A DNA stretch of 64,000 nt from Psychrobacillus sp. FSL K6-2836 (GCF_038003085.1 NZ_JBBOOM010000001.1:1-64000); one strand, 5' to 3'. Positions 50,242 through 60,382 are shown, numbered from the stretch's first letter. A program made the numbers and translations. Notes: generated by a model from the sequence alone, not told the origin.

Positions 50242-51663
50242 ATGATTGAAAAAGCTTCACAGCAAGAAAAACCAGTATTTAAAACAACCCCTATCTTAAT
50301 CTCCTTTTTAATAGCTGGGTTTGTCGGATTATTTAGTGAGACCGCATTGAATATGGCACTTGGAGATTTAATAGGAATATTTGATATTAGTCCATCCTCA
50401 GTTCAATGGCTAACAACTGGTTACCTATTAACATTAGGGATACTAGTACCCGTCTCAGGGGTCATCATGCAGTGGTTCACTACAAGACAATTATTTATCG
50501 CTTCATTACTATTTTCAATTGTAGGAACGCTTATAGCAGCACTTGCACCGAGTTTTACTATACTGCTACTTTCGCGGGTTATACAAGCGATAGGAACAGG
50601 GTTATTATTACCTTTAATGTTCAATACTATTTTACTCATTTTCCCCGTTCATAAAAGAGGGGCCACAATGGGAATTATGGGATTGGTAATAATGTTTGCA
50701 CCAGCGATTGGTCCAACGATTTCTGGTTTAGTTCTTGAGCAACTTACTTGGCATTGGATTTTTTGGATTTGTTTACCTTTCCTTCTAATTGCTTTGTTGT
50801 TTGGTATAAAATTCGTGCAAAATGTAACGACTGTAACGAAACCAAAAATAGATATCCTATCAATCATTTTATCAACTATCGGTTTTGGCGGAATTGTCTA
50901 TGGCTTTAGTAGTGCAGGAGAAAAGGGTTGGGGTAGTTTCATAGTTATTACCACAATCATTGTCGGTCTATTCGCACTAGCTTTGTTCTCTATGAGACAA
51001 TTTAAAATGGAAACACCAATGATTGACTTAAGAGTTCTAAAATTCCCAATGTTTACGTTAGGATTATTAAGTGTATTTATCACCTTTATGGTGATCTTGT
51101 CTTCAATGATTCTTTTGCCATTATACTTGCAAACAGGACTTGCTTTAGCAGCATTTACAGCAGGACTTGTACTATTACCAGGTGGAGTTTTAAATGGTTT
51201 TATGTCTCCATTGACTGGTCGTATATTTGACAAATATGGACCAAGAGGCCTTGTTTCACCTGGATTCATCATCATGATTATCATGCTATGGATGCTTTCC
51301 AATATCACTGTGGATACTTCTATTTTGATGGTTATTATTATGCACTCTGTTCTATTTATTGGAGTATCAATGGTTATGATGCCAGCACAGACAAATGGAC
51401 TTAACCAACTTCCAAGAAATCTATATCCAGATGGAACTGCCTTGATGAATACATTACAACAAGTATCAGGTGCAATCGGAACAGCTGTTGCAATTACAAT
51501 TATGTCAACATCTCAGAACGCTTATTTGAAGAATGCAACAAATGTATTGGATCCAGAAACAGTTAGTGCTTCATTAACTGCTGGTGTTCAAGATGCCTTT
51601 ATATTTGGCTTAGTCTTAGCAATCATAGGATTGGTCATGTCATTATTTATTAAAAAAGCATAA
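50242..51663 (+). CDS. MFS multidrug efflux transporter (DHA2, EmrB/QacA-like)
   Basis: 473 residues from ATG at 50242 (GGAGG nine bases upstream); about 14 membrane helices. DHA2 motifs: QWLTTGYLLTLGILVPVSG, the motif C-like GIMGLVIMFAPAIGPTISG, and SRVIQAIGTGLLLPLMFNT. Exports drugs in exchange for protons. Forms a resistance pair with the TetR repressor upstream; lincosamides are known targets of relatives, but substrate here is not shown. Ends at a strong terminator. Confidence 0.9.
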   Translation: MIEKASQQEKPVFKTTPILISFLIAGFVGLFSETALNMALGDLIGIFDISPSSVQWLTTGYLLTLGILVPVSGVIMQWFTTRQLFIASLLFSIVGTLIAALAPSFTILLLSRVIQAIGTGLLLPLMFNTILLIFPVHKRGATMGIMGLVIMFAPAIGPTISGLVLEQLTWHWIFWICLPFLLIALLFGIKFVQNVTTVTKPKIDILSIILSTIGFGGIVYGFSSAGEKGWGSFIVITTIIVGLFALALFSMRQFKMETPMIDLRVLKFPMFTLGLLSVFITFMVILSSMILLPLYLQTGLALAAFTAGLVLLPGGVLNGFMSPLTGRIFDKYGPRGLVSPGFIIMIIMLWMLSNITVDTSILMVIIMHSVLFIGVSMVMMPAQTNGLNQLPRNLYPDGTALMNTLQQVSGAIGTAVAITIMSTSQNAYLKNATNVLDPETVSASLTAGVQDAFIFGLVLAIIGLVMSLFIKKA

Positions 51664-51676
51664 GTAGCTAAATTAC

Positions 51677-51722
51677 AACCCCCATTTCTATGAGTTATTT
51701 GCTCAGAAATGGGGGTTAGTTT
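51677..51722 (+). terminator. Terminator of the MFS gene
   Basis: 13-bp stem AACCCCCATTTCT/AGAAATGGGGGTT (51677-51689 with 51705-51717), then AGTTTT. Confidence 0.88.
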
Positions 51723-51736
51723 TAGGCTTTCTTATA

Positions 51737-51838
51737 TTATTCATCCGCATGGCAAATTTTATTGTCACAAATACATGCTAATAAGAGTTCCATTTCTTTA
51801 TCAGATATGCTTCAATTTTTCATGATATTTTTGCTCAT
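51737..51838 (-). pseudogene. Small gene with in-frame TGA
   Basis: 34 codons from ATG at 51838, GGAGG seven bases upstream; MSKNIMKN-stop-SISDKEMELLLACICDNK, then a Cys-containing end. The good start signal and the sensible peptide past the TGA point to a recently broken small gene. Further non-coding debris lies between it and the MerR gene (to 51982). Confidence 0.45.
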
Positions 51839-51982
51839 ATCCTCCAGTTTGTAGTTTTCAACCCCCGCATCCTATGCTGCATTATTCATAGAATTCCCAC
51901 CACGCTAGAAACAACTACATTGTCAGTTTCTTTCAGTTTTGGTGCATGAAATATATGAATATATAATCCATCACTGCTCACT

Positions 51983-52810
51983 TTAAATCATCTCCACCTC
52001 TATCATGATTTGGGTGACATAGTTATCATTACCGCTTACAGAGATTTCATCTAGTATATATTCCTCGTATGAATAGCTCCCAAGCTTTATATGAAGTGTA
52101 TCCATAAAATTCATGATTCTTCTATAAGTTTTCGAAATATTTTTATCATTCCCTACATGGTAAGCTACAACATATAATCCTTTTGGTTTCGTGTAAAATG
52201 AAACATTCTCCATGTCTGCCTCTGTTTTCGTATACAAATAAGAATAATTATCATAATCCTCTTCCATCAACTTTTCCTTATTTACAATCGCACCAATTGG
52301 ATACCCAATATCGAGTTCATTTTTGTATAAAAAATCAATGAAATTGGAGACAGATTTTAAAAAAGACCGATCTGAACAATCTAAAATAGAGTCACTTAAA
52401 AATAATAACTCCTCTTCCTGTTCCTCTAGTCTAATTTGCTTAAAATCTAAGGTTAGTGCATTTTCCGTTAGAGCTATCTTTGTGTCGATTATTTTTTGTA
52501 TTTGGTTCAAATTATTTATCTTTTTTTGAATTTCCAATGACTTCCCTTTTAAAAGCTCAATTAATTCAGCAGGCGTCTTATTGTTCAAAAACAGTTTAAT
52601 TTCTTTTAAAGGCATGTCTACCTCTTTTAGAAGTTCAATAACATTAAAAACGTCAAATTGATGGTAGGAGTAATAACGATAACCTTTTTCATTTTTTATT
52701 TCTGGTGAAAGAAGTCCAATCTCATCATAGTGAAATAAGGTCTGTTTTTTCACATTACATAACTTTGCGAATTCGCCTGTCGTAAAATATTTACGTAAAT
52801 TCTCGCTCAT
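51983..52810 (-). CDS. MerR-family regulator (BmrR/BltR type)
   Basis: 275 residues: N-terminal winged HTH (YFTTGEFAKLCNVKKQTLFH, then YDEIGLL), a long coiled-coil dimer helix (residues 80-120), and a C-terminal GyrI-like drug-binding domain (about 120-275; FYTKPKGLYVVAYHVG). It should bind a dyad in a promoter with a 19-base spacer; such a promoter lies between it and the divergent GNAT-MATE genes. Activator of efflux on drug binding is the expected role. Confidence 0.9.
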   Translation of the reverse strand: MSENLRKYFTTGEFAKLCNVKKQTLFHYDEIGLLSPEIKNEKGYRYYSYHQFDVFNVIELLKEVDMPLKEIKLFLNNKTPAELIELLKGKSLEIQKKINNLNQIQKIIDTKIALTENALTLDFKQIRLEEQEEELLFLSDSILDCSDRSFLKSVSNFIDFLYKNELDIGYPIGAIVNKEKLMEEDYDNYSYLYTKTEADMENVSFYTKPKGLYVVAYHVGNDKNISKTYRRIMNFMDTLHIKLGSYSYEEYILDEISVSGNDNYVTQIMIEVEMI

Positions 52811-52825
52811 CTACTTATTCCCCCC

Positions 52826-52856
52826 TTGACTATATGGTTACCGGATACTTTAGGAT
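52826..52856 (+). promoter_or_regulatory. MerR-type promoter with 19-base spacer
   Basis: TTGACT (52826-52831) and TAGGAT (52851-52856) are 19 bases apart. The spacer centres on TATGGTTACCGGATA, a dyad with GGT-T-ACC in the middle. Long spacer plus dyad is the hallmark of MerR control; it reads into the GNAT-MATE genes. Confidence 0.75.
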
Positions 52857-52911
52857 GTAACTATACCATTTAGCGTGTATGTTTGCACTAAAAAGAAAGG
52901 ATTTGATAGTC

Positions 52912-53397
52912 ATGAATATATCCATTCGTGACGTAACGCAAGAAAATGTTCAAGATATATTAAAGTTAAGTGTTAGGGAGTTACAAGCGTCTTTTATAGA
53001 AACAACTGAACAATGTTTAGAAGAAGCAGAAGAATGTAGTATATATAAACCAGTTGGCCTTTATTCTGACGATTGTTTAATCGGCTTTGCCATGTATGGG
53101 TTTTTCCCTGAGGAAATGGAGAATGGCCGAGTATGGTTGGATCGTTTTTTAATCGATTCCAGATACCAAGGTTTTGGTTATGGAACTATCATGCTGGAAG
53201 CTTTAATACAGAAACTAGTTATTGAATTTTCATGTACACAAATATATTTGAGTGTCTTTGAAGAAAATAGAGCAGCGATTCACTTATACCAAAAATTTGA
53301 ATTTCGTTTCAATGGTGAATTCGATCTAAAAAATGAAAGAATTATGATGAAAAATATAACAAACTTAAACGGACAGCTAGATAACTCTACTCTATAA
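52912..53397 (+). CDS. GNAT acetyltransferase (spermidine/aminoglycoside type fold)
   Basis: 161 residues; ATG at 52912, AAAGGA ten bases upstream. Acetyl-CoA motif SRYQGFGYGTIMLEALIQKL and end motif SVFEENRAAIHLYQKFEF. Resembles BltD/spermidine N-acetyltransferases, which also sit beside MerR-controlled pumps (Blt). Cotranscribed with the MATE gene 16 bases downstream, so it likely belongs to the same drug or polyamine response. Confidence 0.8.
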   Translation: MNISIRDVTQENVQDILKLSVRELQASFIETTEQCLEEAEECSIYKPVGLYSDDCLIGFAMYGFFPEEMENGRVWLDRFLIDSRYQGFGYGTIMLEALIQKLVIEFSCTQIYLSVFEENRAAIHLYQKFEFRFNGEFDLKNERIMMKNITNLNGQLDNSTL

Positions 53398-53413
53398 ACA
53401 ACAGGTGAATAAC

Positions 53414-54814
53414 ATGAATGAAACATTAAGAAACACGCCAACCAAAAAATTATTTATAATGTATTTAATCCCTTCCTTACTCGGAATGCTACTAATGGCA
53501 GTCAATATTTTAGTCGACGGTATTTTTGTTAGTAATGGAATCGGTCCTGAAGCACTTGCTGGTATAAATATAGCGGTACCTATTTTCTCTATTTTACTTT
53601 CCATTTCCCTCTGGATCGGGATGGGGGGAGCAACGCTATATTCCATTTCACTTGGAGAAAATGATAGTAAAAAAGCTCGTTCAATCTTTACACAATCTCT
53701 TTTCCTAGCCGTTATCATTGTTGCGGTACTTGTCATTCTAAGTTTATGGAAGCAAAAAGAAATTGCTTATTTGTTTGGTGCAAGTGATGAAATTTTTCCT
53801 TATGTACAAGACTATCTTCATATTATCCTAGTGTTTGGTGTCATTTATGTAGTAGAAAATATATTAAGTATTTTTATACGCAATGATGGAAATCCAAAAC
53901 TTGCTATGCTTGGACTTGGAACTACTTCACTTCTAAACATTGTATTTAATTATTTGTTTATTTTTGTAATGGAACTTGGTGTTGAAGGCGCTGCCTATGC
54001 AACCGTTCTTTCAACCGCTATTGGACTACTCGTATTATTGCTCCATTTTACTCGAAAAACGAGTGTGTTGAAATTTACTAAGTTAAGATTTGAGCTGGAG
54101 ACGGTTTCTGAAATATTGAAGATCGGCTTGCCAAGTTTTATAGTAGAAGGTTCTGCTGCTATGACAATTATTGCTTATAATGTGACGTTTATGCATTTTG
54201 TTGGAGCCGTTGGTGTTACTTCGTATGCTGTTGTGAATTATTTACATGCTGTTTTTATCATGCTATTTATCGGCATTGGTGCGGCCCTCCAACCTATTGT
54301 AAGCTTTCACTATGGAGCGAAGTTATATGACCGTTTACAGCAATTTTTGAGATTAGGCGTGATTACGGGGATTTTATTCGGAGCTCTAATATTACTAGTG
54401 GGCTGGTTGTTCGGAGATGTAATTGTTTCGTTATTCGGAGTTACCTCCGAAGAAGTGTTTAATTACACGGAGAAAGGTATTTCTATGTTTTTCATCGGCT
54501 ATTTATTTTTAGGTTTTAATTTAGTATATGCCGAGTATTACCAAGCGATTAAGAAGATTAAACTTTCTTCAATTATAATCATTACCAGAAGTATAGTGCT
54601 ATTCTTACCACTTTTATGGTTATTACCAACTTACATGGGCACTGATTACATTTGGCTTGCCTTCCCACTTGCAGAAGGAATTACAGCAATTGGCTTAGTA
54701 ATTGCAAGATATACTTTAAAAGCATTAACCCCGTTCAAAGATAGATCTGCAAAAGTCATGCAAGTAGGCAAAGTTAATATAGGGATCATCCATTCTATCA
54801 AAAAAGAAGGATAG
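53414..54814 (+). CDS. MATE-family multidrug efflux protein (MepA-like)
   Basis: 466 residues, 12 membrane helices in two related halves. N-terminal TPTKKLFIMYLIPSLLGMLL and NILVDGIFVSNGIGPEALAG are typical of MepA-type MATE pumps, which expel cationic drugs using H+ or Na+. ATG at 53414 (AGGTGA five bases upstream). Under the MerR-type promoter with the preceding GNAT gene. Terminator follows at 54878. Confidence 0.9.
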   Translation: MNETLRNTPTKKLFIMYLIPSLLGMLLMAVNILVDGIFVSNGIGPEALAGINIAVPIFSILLSISLWIGMGGATLYSISLGENDSKKARSIFTQSLFLAVIIVAVLVILSLWKQKEIAYLFGASDEIFPYVQDYLHIILVFGVIYVVENILSIFIRNDGNPKLAMLGLGTTSLLNIVFNYLFIFVMELGVEGAAYATVLSTAIGLLVLLLHFTRKTSVLKFTKLRFELETVSEILKIGLPSFIVEGSAAMTIIAYNVTFMHFVGAVGVTSYAVVNYLHAVFIMLFIGIGAALQPIVSFHYGAKLYDRLQQFLRLGVITGILFGALILLVGWLFGDVIVSLFGVTSEEVFNYTEKGISMFFIGYLFLGFNLVYAEYYQAIKKIKLSSIIIITRSIVLFLPLLWLLPTYMGTDYIWLAFPLAEGITAIGLVIARYTLKALTPFKDRSAKVMQVGKVNIGIIHSIKKEG

Positions 54815-54877
54815 AGAAAATAGAATTCCCTATTTGTTAGTGGAGATACGGGAAATAGTAAGTGATCACTAAAAAAA

Positions 54878-54915
54878 GTAGCGCCAGAAATTGTATCTTC
54901 TGGCGCTTACTTTAT
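54878..54915 (+). terminator. Terminator of the GNAT-MATE unit
   Basis: GTAGCGCCAGAA/TTCTGGCGCTTAC stem with one bulged A, then TTTATT. Confidence 0.82.
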
Positions 54916-55019
54916 TAATAGGAAAGTATCATTTCTTTAGTTATCCGAAAAAGTACTAATCTGTTTCGAAAAGTTATAGTAGTGCGGAGGACTGGTATAC
55001 GCAATAAGATTACTGAAAA

Positions 55020-55278
55020 AAAGGATGAGGCTGGGACAGAAGTAGAAATTTTATTGGATAAGGAGAAACCTTTACTAAATAATGGATATTTAATAAAATT
55101 GATTGAAATGGAGGGGCGACTCCTACGGGAATAGCGTGACGCCTGAGACTACAGGCTCAGGCCACGCCCGTGGAAAGCGTCCCTGGAATGGAAATCAATT
55201 TTGTGCACAGCAAAAAAAACAGCATTTTTCTCACAGAGAAAAATGCTGTTTTGAGGTTCTGTCCCAGCCTCATCCTTT
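55020..55278 (-). mobile_element. MITE-like element, copy 2 (inverted)
   Basis: Same element as 47000-47244 in the opposite orientation. Here the terminal inverted repeats are perfect over 22 bp (55020-55041 with 55257-55278), reading AAAGGATGAGGCTGGGACAG at the start. Contains the CAGCATTTTTCTC hairpin and the GGAGTCGCC/GACGCTTTCC palindrome. Between it and trpA (55279-55426) there is only AT-rich sequence with a weak AGTTGGA/TCCAACT pair. Confidence 0.78.
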
Positions 55279-55426
55279 CAAAAATTAGCCGGTTAGTAAT
55301 ATAGATAAAAGTCTGTCCAAAGCCCTTCGAAAATAATAGAAACTGGTTTGACCTTCAAGGACCGGTCGTTTTTGCCCGTTTTTTTATAGTTGGAAAAACA
55401 ACTACACAAAAAACAATAAATCCAAC

Positions 55427-56218
55427 TTAGTTAAGCACCTTCTTAGAGACCACAATTAGCTCGTGTATTTTATCCAATTCATTTCGATGAAACGCCTCGA
55501 CTATCGCGCTTCCTACAATTACACCGTCTGCTAAGGAACTTACCAATCGCACTTGTTCGGGAGTTGAGATTCCAAACCCAGCGACGACTGGAACCGGACT
55601 AATATCTTTCAATTGTCTCAAATGAGTCTCCAATTGGTCATCAAATTTATCCCTTACTCCCGTAATTCCATTTACTGTTACCGCATAGATGAAACCTTCT
55701 CCAGCAGCAACTATCTTTTCCATACGTTCCGGTGGGCTAGTTAGAGAAACAAGTGGGACAAGTGCGACATCTGTTTCTACAAGCAAACTCTTTAATAATT
55801 CACTTTCTTCCATCGGTAAGTCTGGAACGATTAAACCCGCTATCCCTAATTTTTCACATGCTTGTGCAAACTGTTCTAATCCATAGCTGAGTAGCGGATT
55901 ATAATACGTCATTAGTACAAGTGGGACCTTTACCTCTTTATAAAAAGTTTCTAATTCCTGAAGAATCGATCGAAGTGTTATCCCGCTTGCAAGCGCTCTT
56001 TCACCCGCTTTTTGAATGGTAGGTCCATCTGCGACAGGATCAGAAAATGGTATACCTAGTTCAATCGCAGTAACTCCTGCTGTTTGAAGAAATAATATTT
56101 TAGACTTTAATGTCTCTAGTCCTCCGTCTCCAGCCATTATATACGCGACAAATACTTTATCCCCTTCCGCATTTACAGATTGAATAGCATTTAATAGTTT
56201 TGTTTTAGCCATTGTCAT
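55427..56218 (-). CDS. trpA: Tryptophan synthase alpha chain
   Basis: 263 residues. Splits indole-3-glycerol phosphate to indole and glyceraldehyde 3-phosphate; the indole passes to TrpB. Catalytic Glu and Asp are visible in [16 protein letters not shown] near residue 48; phosphate-binding GFGIS and VIVGSAIV near the end. Start overlaps trpB by 14 bases. Last gene of the trp operon. Confidence 0.97.
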   Translation of the reverse strand: MTMAKTKLLNAIQSVNAEGDKVFVAYIMAGDGGLETLKSKILFLQTAGVTAIELGIPFSDPVADGPTIQKAGERALASGITLRSILQELETFYKEVKVPLVLMTYYNPLLSYGLEQFAQACEKLGIAGLIVPDLPMEESELLKSLLVETDVALVPLVSLTSPPERMEKIVAAGEGFIYAVTVNGITGVRDKFDDQLETHLRQLKDISPVPVVAGFGISTPEQVRLVSSLADGVIVGSAIVEAFHRNELDKIHELIVVSKKVLN

Positions 56219-57410
56219 TCACCCCTAACGCATCTCGAACAGTTTGGACATCCTTATCCCCACGGCCAGATAAACAAATTACTAAAATCTCCTCCTGAGA
56301 CATTTCTTTTGCCAGCTCTGTAGCAAAATAAATAGCGTGAGCACTTTCAAGAGCCGGTATTATCCCTTCTTTTTTTGATAATAGCTGTAAACCCTCTAAA
56401 GCTTCTAAGTCTGTTACGGAAGTATATTTAACTCTACCTATATCATGTAAATAGGAATGTTCGGGACCTACTCCAGGATAATCAAGACCAGCTGAAATTG
56501 AATGTGCTTCCTGTATGAAACCATTATCATCCTGCAAAATGTACATATAAGCACCGTGCAGAACTCCTTCTTTTCCTCCAGTAACAGCTGCTGCGTGAAG
56601 ACCAGTAGAAATACCACTTCCCCCTGCCTCTACACCGTATAAAGCAACATTCTTGTCCTCCACAAATGGATGGAACATACCGATTGCATTGCTACCTCCA
56701 CCAACACAAGCTACTACAGCATCTGGTAACTTCCCTGCCTTTTCTACAATTTGGCGCCTTGTTTCAACTCCAATTACCCGTTGGAAATCGCGAACAATTT
56801 TAGGGAAAGGATGTGGACCAAGCGCAGAACCTAGTATGTAATGCGTATCCTCTACATTGGAAACCCAATATCTAAGTGCCTCATTTACTGCATCTTTAAG
56901 TGTACCTGCTCCCTGATCCACGGAAACAACTTTTGTACCAAGTAATTCCATACGAAACACGTTTAGTTCCTGTCTACGCACATCCTCTTTTCCCATGAAA
57001 ACAACACACTCTAAGTCAAAGAGTGCACAAACAGTTGCGGTTGCAACACCATGCTGTCCAGCCCCTGTTTCCGCTACGATTTTCTTTTTCCCCATACGCT
57101 TAGCAAGCAGCGCTTGACCAATTGTATTATTAATCTTGTGAGCACCAGTATGATTTAGATCTTCTCGCTTTAAATATATCTGTGCTCCACCAAGCTCTTT
57201 CGTTAGTCTTTCAGCAAAATATAATGGTGTTTCACGTCCAACATAATCTTTTAAATAGTAATTTACTTCATCAAGGAAGGTTGGATCTACAATTGCTTGC
57301 TCATATGCATTCTCTAACTCTATTAAAGCAGTCATTAACGTCTCCGGGACATACTGACCACCAAATCTTCCATATCTGCCTGCTCGTTGTTCCTCTTTTA
57401 TGTTAATCAT
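56205..57410 (-). CDS. trpB: Tryptophan synthase beta chain
   Basis: 401 residues. PLP enzyme that joins indole and serine. PLP-binding Lys in [17 protein letters not shown], catalytic Glu in [13 protein letters not shown], glycine-rich phosphate loop [11 protein letters not shown]-terminus [16 protein letters not shown] is diagnostic. Overlaps trpF by one base and trpA by 14. Confidence 0.98.
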   Translation of the reverse strand: MINIKEEQRAGRYGRFGGQYVPETLMTALIELENAYEQAIVDPTFLDEVNYYLKDYVGRETPLYFAERLTKELGGAQIYLKREDLNHTGAHKINNTIGQALLAKRMGKKKIVAETGAGQHGVATATVCALFDLECVVFMGKEDVRRQELNVFRMELLGTKVVSVDQGAGTLKDAVNEALRYWVSNVEDTHYILGSALGPHPFPKIVRDFQRVIGVETRRQIVEKAGKLPDAVVACVGGGSNAIGMFHPFVEDKNVALYGVEAGGSGISTGLHAAAVTGGKEGVLHGAYMYILQDDNGFIQEAHSISAGLDYPGVGPEHSYLHDIGRVKYTSVTDLEALEGLQLLSKKEGIIPALESAHAIYFATELAKEMSQEEILVICLSGRGDKDVQTVRDALGVNDNG

Positions 57411-58027
57411 TATTCCACACTCCCATCTTTTGCAGCTCGAATAAACGATTGAATCAATTCTTTATCTTTTATTCCATTTCGTTCTACTCCACTCGATACA
57501 TCTACCATATAAGGATTTACTCGCTCAATAGCATCTTTTACATTATTTGGGGTCAAACCACCTGCTAGAATAATTTTTTCAATCGGAATATTATTAACTT
57601 CCATCAGCTGCCAGTCAAATACTTTTCCACTACCGCCTTGATAATCTGTACCTGGAGCATCAAACAAATAAAAATCTGTCTCGTATTTTTTTGCCTGAAG
57701 AACATCCTCTTCATTGTGAACTGATAATGCTTTAATAGAAGGTAGATTGCTTGTCAGTACAAATTCTGGAGTTTCCTGACCATGATATTGTATATAATCG
57801 AGCGGAACCTCTTGTATTGCAGTTATAAGTTCCTCTTTTGTTGGATTTACAAAAACTCCTATCTTCAAAACCCCAGGAGGCACATGCTTAGCTAGACCAT
57901 GTGCTTTTTCAATTGTTACCTTTCTCTTACTAGGAGCAAAGACAAAACCAATCGCGTCTGCACCTGCCCTAACGGCGATTTCTACATGTTCTTTCTCCAT
58001 AAGCCCACAAATTTTCACCTTTGTCAC
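57410..58027 (-). CDS. trpF: Phosphoribosylanthranilate isomerase
   Basis: 205 residues, (beta/alpha)8 barrel. KVKICGLME with the catalytic Cys near residue 7, the general acid region [20 protein letters not shown], and the end signature [14 protein letters not shown]. Converts PRA to CdRP. Overlaps trpC by four bases. Confidence 0.96.
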   Translation of the reverse strand: MTKVKICGLMEKEHVEIAVRAGADAIGFVFAPSKRKVTIEKAHGLAKHVPPGVLKIGVFVNPTKEELITAIQEVPLDYIQYHGQETPEFVLTSNLPSIKALSVHNEEDVLQAKKYETDFYLFDAPGTDYQGGSGKVFDWQLMEVNNIPIEKIILAGGLTPNNVKDAIERVNPYMVDVSSGVERNGIKDKELIQSFIRAAKDGSVE

Positions 58028-58815
58028 GAGATAATCGCCTCCCTTTTAACCTGTAAGCTTCGAAGAGCATTTTCAACATCTCCACTACGCATTAGCGATT
58101 CCCCGACAAGAACTGCACTGGCACCATAGCTTGCTACTTTTATCGCATCAGCGGAATCCCAAATACCACTTTCACTTATGAGCACACGTTCTTCTCCAAA
58201 TGGAAAGATAGCTGCAATTTCTGCAGTTCTAGACAAATCTACTTGAAATGTTCGAAGATCTCGGTTATTAACTCCAATTAGTTTCGCATCCAGCTGCAAA
58301 GCACGATCCAGTTCCAAAGAGTCATGAACTTCCACTAACACTTCCAAGCCTTTACCTAGCGCATATATATATAAAGTTGAAAGTTTTTCTTGTTCCAATG
58401 CTGCAACGATAAGTAGCACGACAGATGCACCTGCTTGTTTTGCATAATCGATCTGTATTGGATGAATGATAAAGTCTTTACAAAGAATTGGGATAGAAAC
58501 AGTGCGAGCAACGATAGCTAAATCATCAAATGTTCCTTGAAAAAAAGGTGTATCGGTTAATACAGAAATACAGGCAGCACCAGCTTCTGCATATTGAGAC
58601 GCTTGCTCTGCAGGATTAACTCCTTCAGCAATCAAACCTTTTGAAGGCGACGCTCGTTTAATCTCAGATATTATTTGCAAGCTTTCAGATTGATATAGTG
58701 AATCAAATAAGGAAGGTCTAATAGAAGAATTGGCTTGTTCTGGAATGGTATGCATTAACAATTCTTGAATTTGACCTTTTTTAGCATCCAATATCTTATC
58801 TAGAATGGTTGTCAT
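58024..58815 (-). CDS. trpC: Indole-3-glycerol phosphate synthase
   Basis: 263 residues. Barrel enzyme closing the indole ring. ISEIKRASPSKGLI near residue 50, LCKDFIIHPIQID, IGVNNRDLRTFQVDL and LISESGIW are the family's active-site segments. Overlaps trpD by four bases (ATGA). Confidence 0.97.
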   Translation of the reverse strand: MTTILDKILDAKKGQIQELLMHTIPEQANSSIRPSLFDSLYQSESLQIISEIKRASPSKGLIAEGVNPAEQASQYAEAGAACISVLTDTPFFQGTFDDLAIVARTVSIPILCKDFIIHPIQIDYAKQAGASVVLLIVAALEQEKLSTLYIYALGKGLEVLVEVHDSLELDRALQLDAKLIGVNNRDLRTFQVDLSRTAEIAAIFPFGEERVLISESGIWDSADAIKVASYGASAVLVGESLMRSGDVENALRSLQVKREAIIS

Positions 58816-59843
58816 AATGCCACCTCATGTCGTACAGAGTGTTGACTGAAAGTAATAACTGCTTCCAGTTTTTCCATTGCTTTTCCCGAATGAATACAAT
58901 CCGCTGCCATCTTTACTCCTTCTTGAATAGAGCTAACGATACCAGAAGCAAATAATCCAATTCCGCTGTTAAAAAGGACTGTATCTAAATAGGCACTTGC
59001 TTCACCCTGAAGAACGTTTCGCAGTATTTCAGCATTTATGTGTCCATCTCCTCCACGTACTGCAGAAATAGGAGCAGAAGCTAAACCAACATCATTTGGC
59101 GTCAGCTTAAAGGGTATTAAATCCCCGTTATCTACTAACACTAATTGATTTACACCTGCAAGTGACGCCTCATCCATTCCTCCAGCACCACAAACAACAA
59201 TAGCCCTCTTTCTTCCTAAAATTCTTAATACTTCTGCATATTCCATCGTGAAATCTGATCGATTGATCCCCGTATATTGAGTTTGTAATTTAATAGGATT
59301 TGTTAATGGGCCAACCAAGTTAAAAATTGTTGGCTTTCCAATAATTTTTCGAGCAATTCCAATTTTCTTAAGTTTTGGGTGCACATTTGGTGCGTAAAGG
59401 AAAGTTAACCCTTCTTGCTTAAGTAATTCAATTGATGCCTCTGGACTAATGGATGTATGGATTCCTAATGCTTCCAGTACATCAGAGCTTCCTGCGCTAC
59501 TTGAAATTTTGCGGTTACCATGTTTTGCTATTGTTGCACCTGCACCAGCTAAAACAAATGCGGAGGTTGTACTTATATTAAAGCTATTCAAACCATCACC
59601 ACCAGTACCGCAATTGTCCATATAATCGCCATCTGGCTCATTTAAATGAATTGCAAAGGACTTCATAACTGTTGCAAGTGCAGCAACCTCAATAGAAGTC
59701 TCCCCTTTTTTTGAAAGTGTTCTTAAAAAATCGACAATATGTTGTACTTCCGTATCCTCGCCAAACATTAACTTAGAGGCTATAATCATTTCCTCATACA
59801 ATAAATGCTCGTTCTTCTCTACTTTCTCTATAAATTCTCTCAT
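58812..59843 (-). CDS. trpD: Anthranilate phosphoribosyltransferase
   Basis: 343 residues. Transfers phosphoribose from PRPP to anthranilate. DNCGTGGDGLNSFNISTTSA near residue 80 is the PRPP/anthranilate signature, and GNRKISSSAGSSDVLEALG follows. First gene of this trp operon; trpE and trpG, normally upstream, are not in the window. RBS AGAGGAGAG. A structured repeated element ends about 35 bases before the start, and the T-box lies beyond that. Confidence 0.97.
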   Translation of the reverse strand: MREFIEKVEKNEHLLYEEMIIASKLMFGEDTEVQHIVDFLRTLSKKGETSIEVAALATVMKSFAIHLNEPDGDYMDNCGTGGDGLNSFNISTTSAFVLAGAGATIAKHGNRKISSSAGSSDVLEALGIHTSISPEASIELLKQEGLTFLYAPNVHPKLKKIGIARKIIGKPTIFNLVGPLTNPIKLQTQYTGINRSDFTMEYAEVLRILGRKRAIVVCGAGGMDEASLAGVNQLVLVDNGDLIPFKLTPNDVGLASAPISAVRGGDGHINAEILRNVLQGEASAYLDTVLFNSGIGLFASGIVSSIQEGVKMAADCIHSGKAMEKLEAVITFSQHSVRHEVAL

Positions 59844-59875
59844 CTTTAATCTCTCCTCTGCTCGTCTCTAGCTAA

Positions 59876-60032
59876 AAAAAGTGAAACTTCAATCTGTGGG
59901 AGTTTTCTTCATCCCTCACGGATTGTTAGTTGAATCATTCGGGCTTTTACAGGCAGTGGATCTTTCACTTACACTTTGTTACATCGGCCTAGCCTTAAAG
60001 TGAAAGTCTTACTGCCCCGTTAAAGCGGGATA
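59876..60032 (-). ncRNA. Structured repeated element, copy 2 (upstream of trpD)
   Basis: 157 bp, shorter relative of 27986-28260. Stems: 59890-59902 with 59913-59925 (loop TTTTCTTCAT identical to copy 1), 59943-59957 with 60012-60027, and inside it 59962-59970 with 59998-60007. Compared with copy 1 several pairs change on both sides (C-G to T-A, T-A to G-C, G-C to T-A), which supports selection for structure. It is in the trp leader, after the T-box terminator. Confidence 0.55.
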
Positions 60033-60376
60033 AAAAAAGTCCTCTTCCAAGGGATTTCAAAAAAATCCCTTGGAAGAGGACGGTGTTGACCGCGTTGCCA
60101 CCTCTAGTTGGAGTGTAACACTCCCGCTTAAGCTCCTGTAACGTAGGAAACACGTCTACCTCTAAAACAGTTTATGTCCTCGAGGAAGCTCTCATAAGCC
60201 CATTCGCATTAGCAACAAATCAGTTTACACCAACCACTGACTCTCTTAATTGTCCGCCAAAGCTACTATTCTTATTCAAACAATTTTCTCCGCTATTCTA
60301 AACTAATCTCAGCTCATCTGTTCCTAGGCGACACTACTTTTAGCATCTTCTGCCCTTTATCCGAACATAAAAGTTA
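60030..60376 (-). promoter_or_regulatory. T-box riboswitch, tryptophan specific
   Basis: On the minus strand: the stem I distal motif AGAGAGTCAGTGGTTGGTG, then the specifier loop GCGAATGGGCTTA with the Trp codon TGG. The T-box sequence AGGTGGCAACGCGG lies at 60091-60104. A long terminator stem follows (60040-60058 with 60064-60082, then T7). Uncharged tRNA-Trp would pair with TGG and, by its end, with the T-box, and stop termination, so the trp genes are transcribed when Trp is short. The antiterminator would form with the 5' arm of the terminator region. Confidence 0.93.
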
Positions 60377-60382
60377 ACTATT

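Noticed and set aside
55103-55288. Plus-strand open frame inside MITE copy 2
   Set aside because: Falls wholly in the palindromic element and the inverted copy has no matching intact frame.
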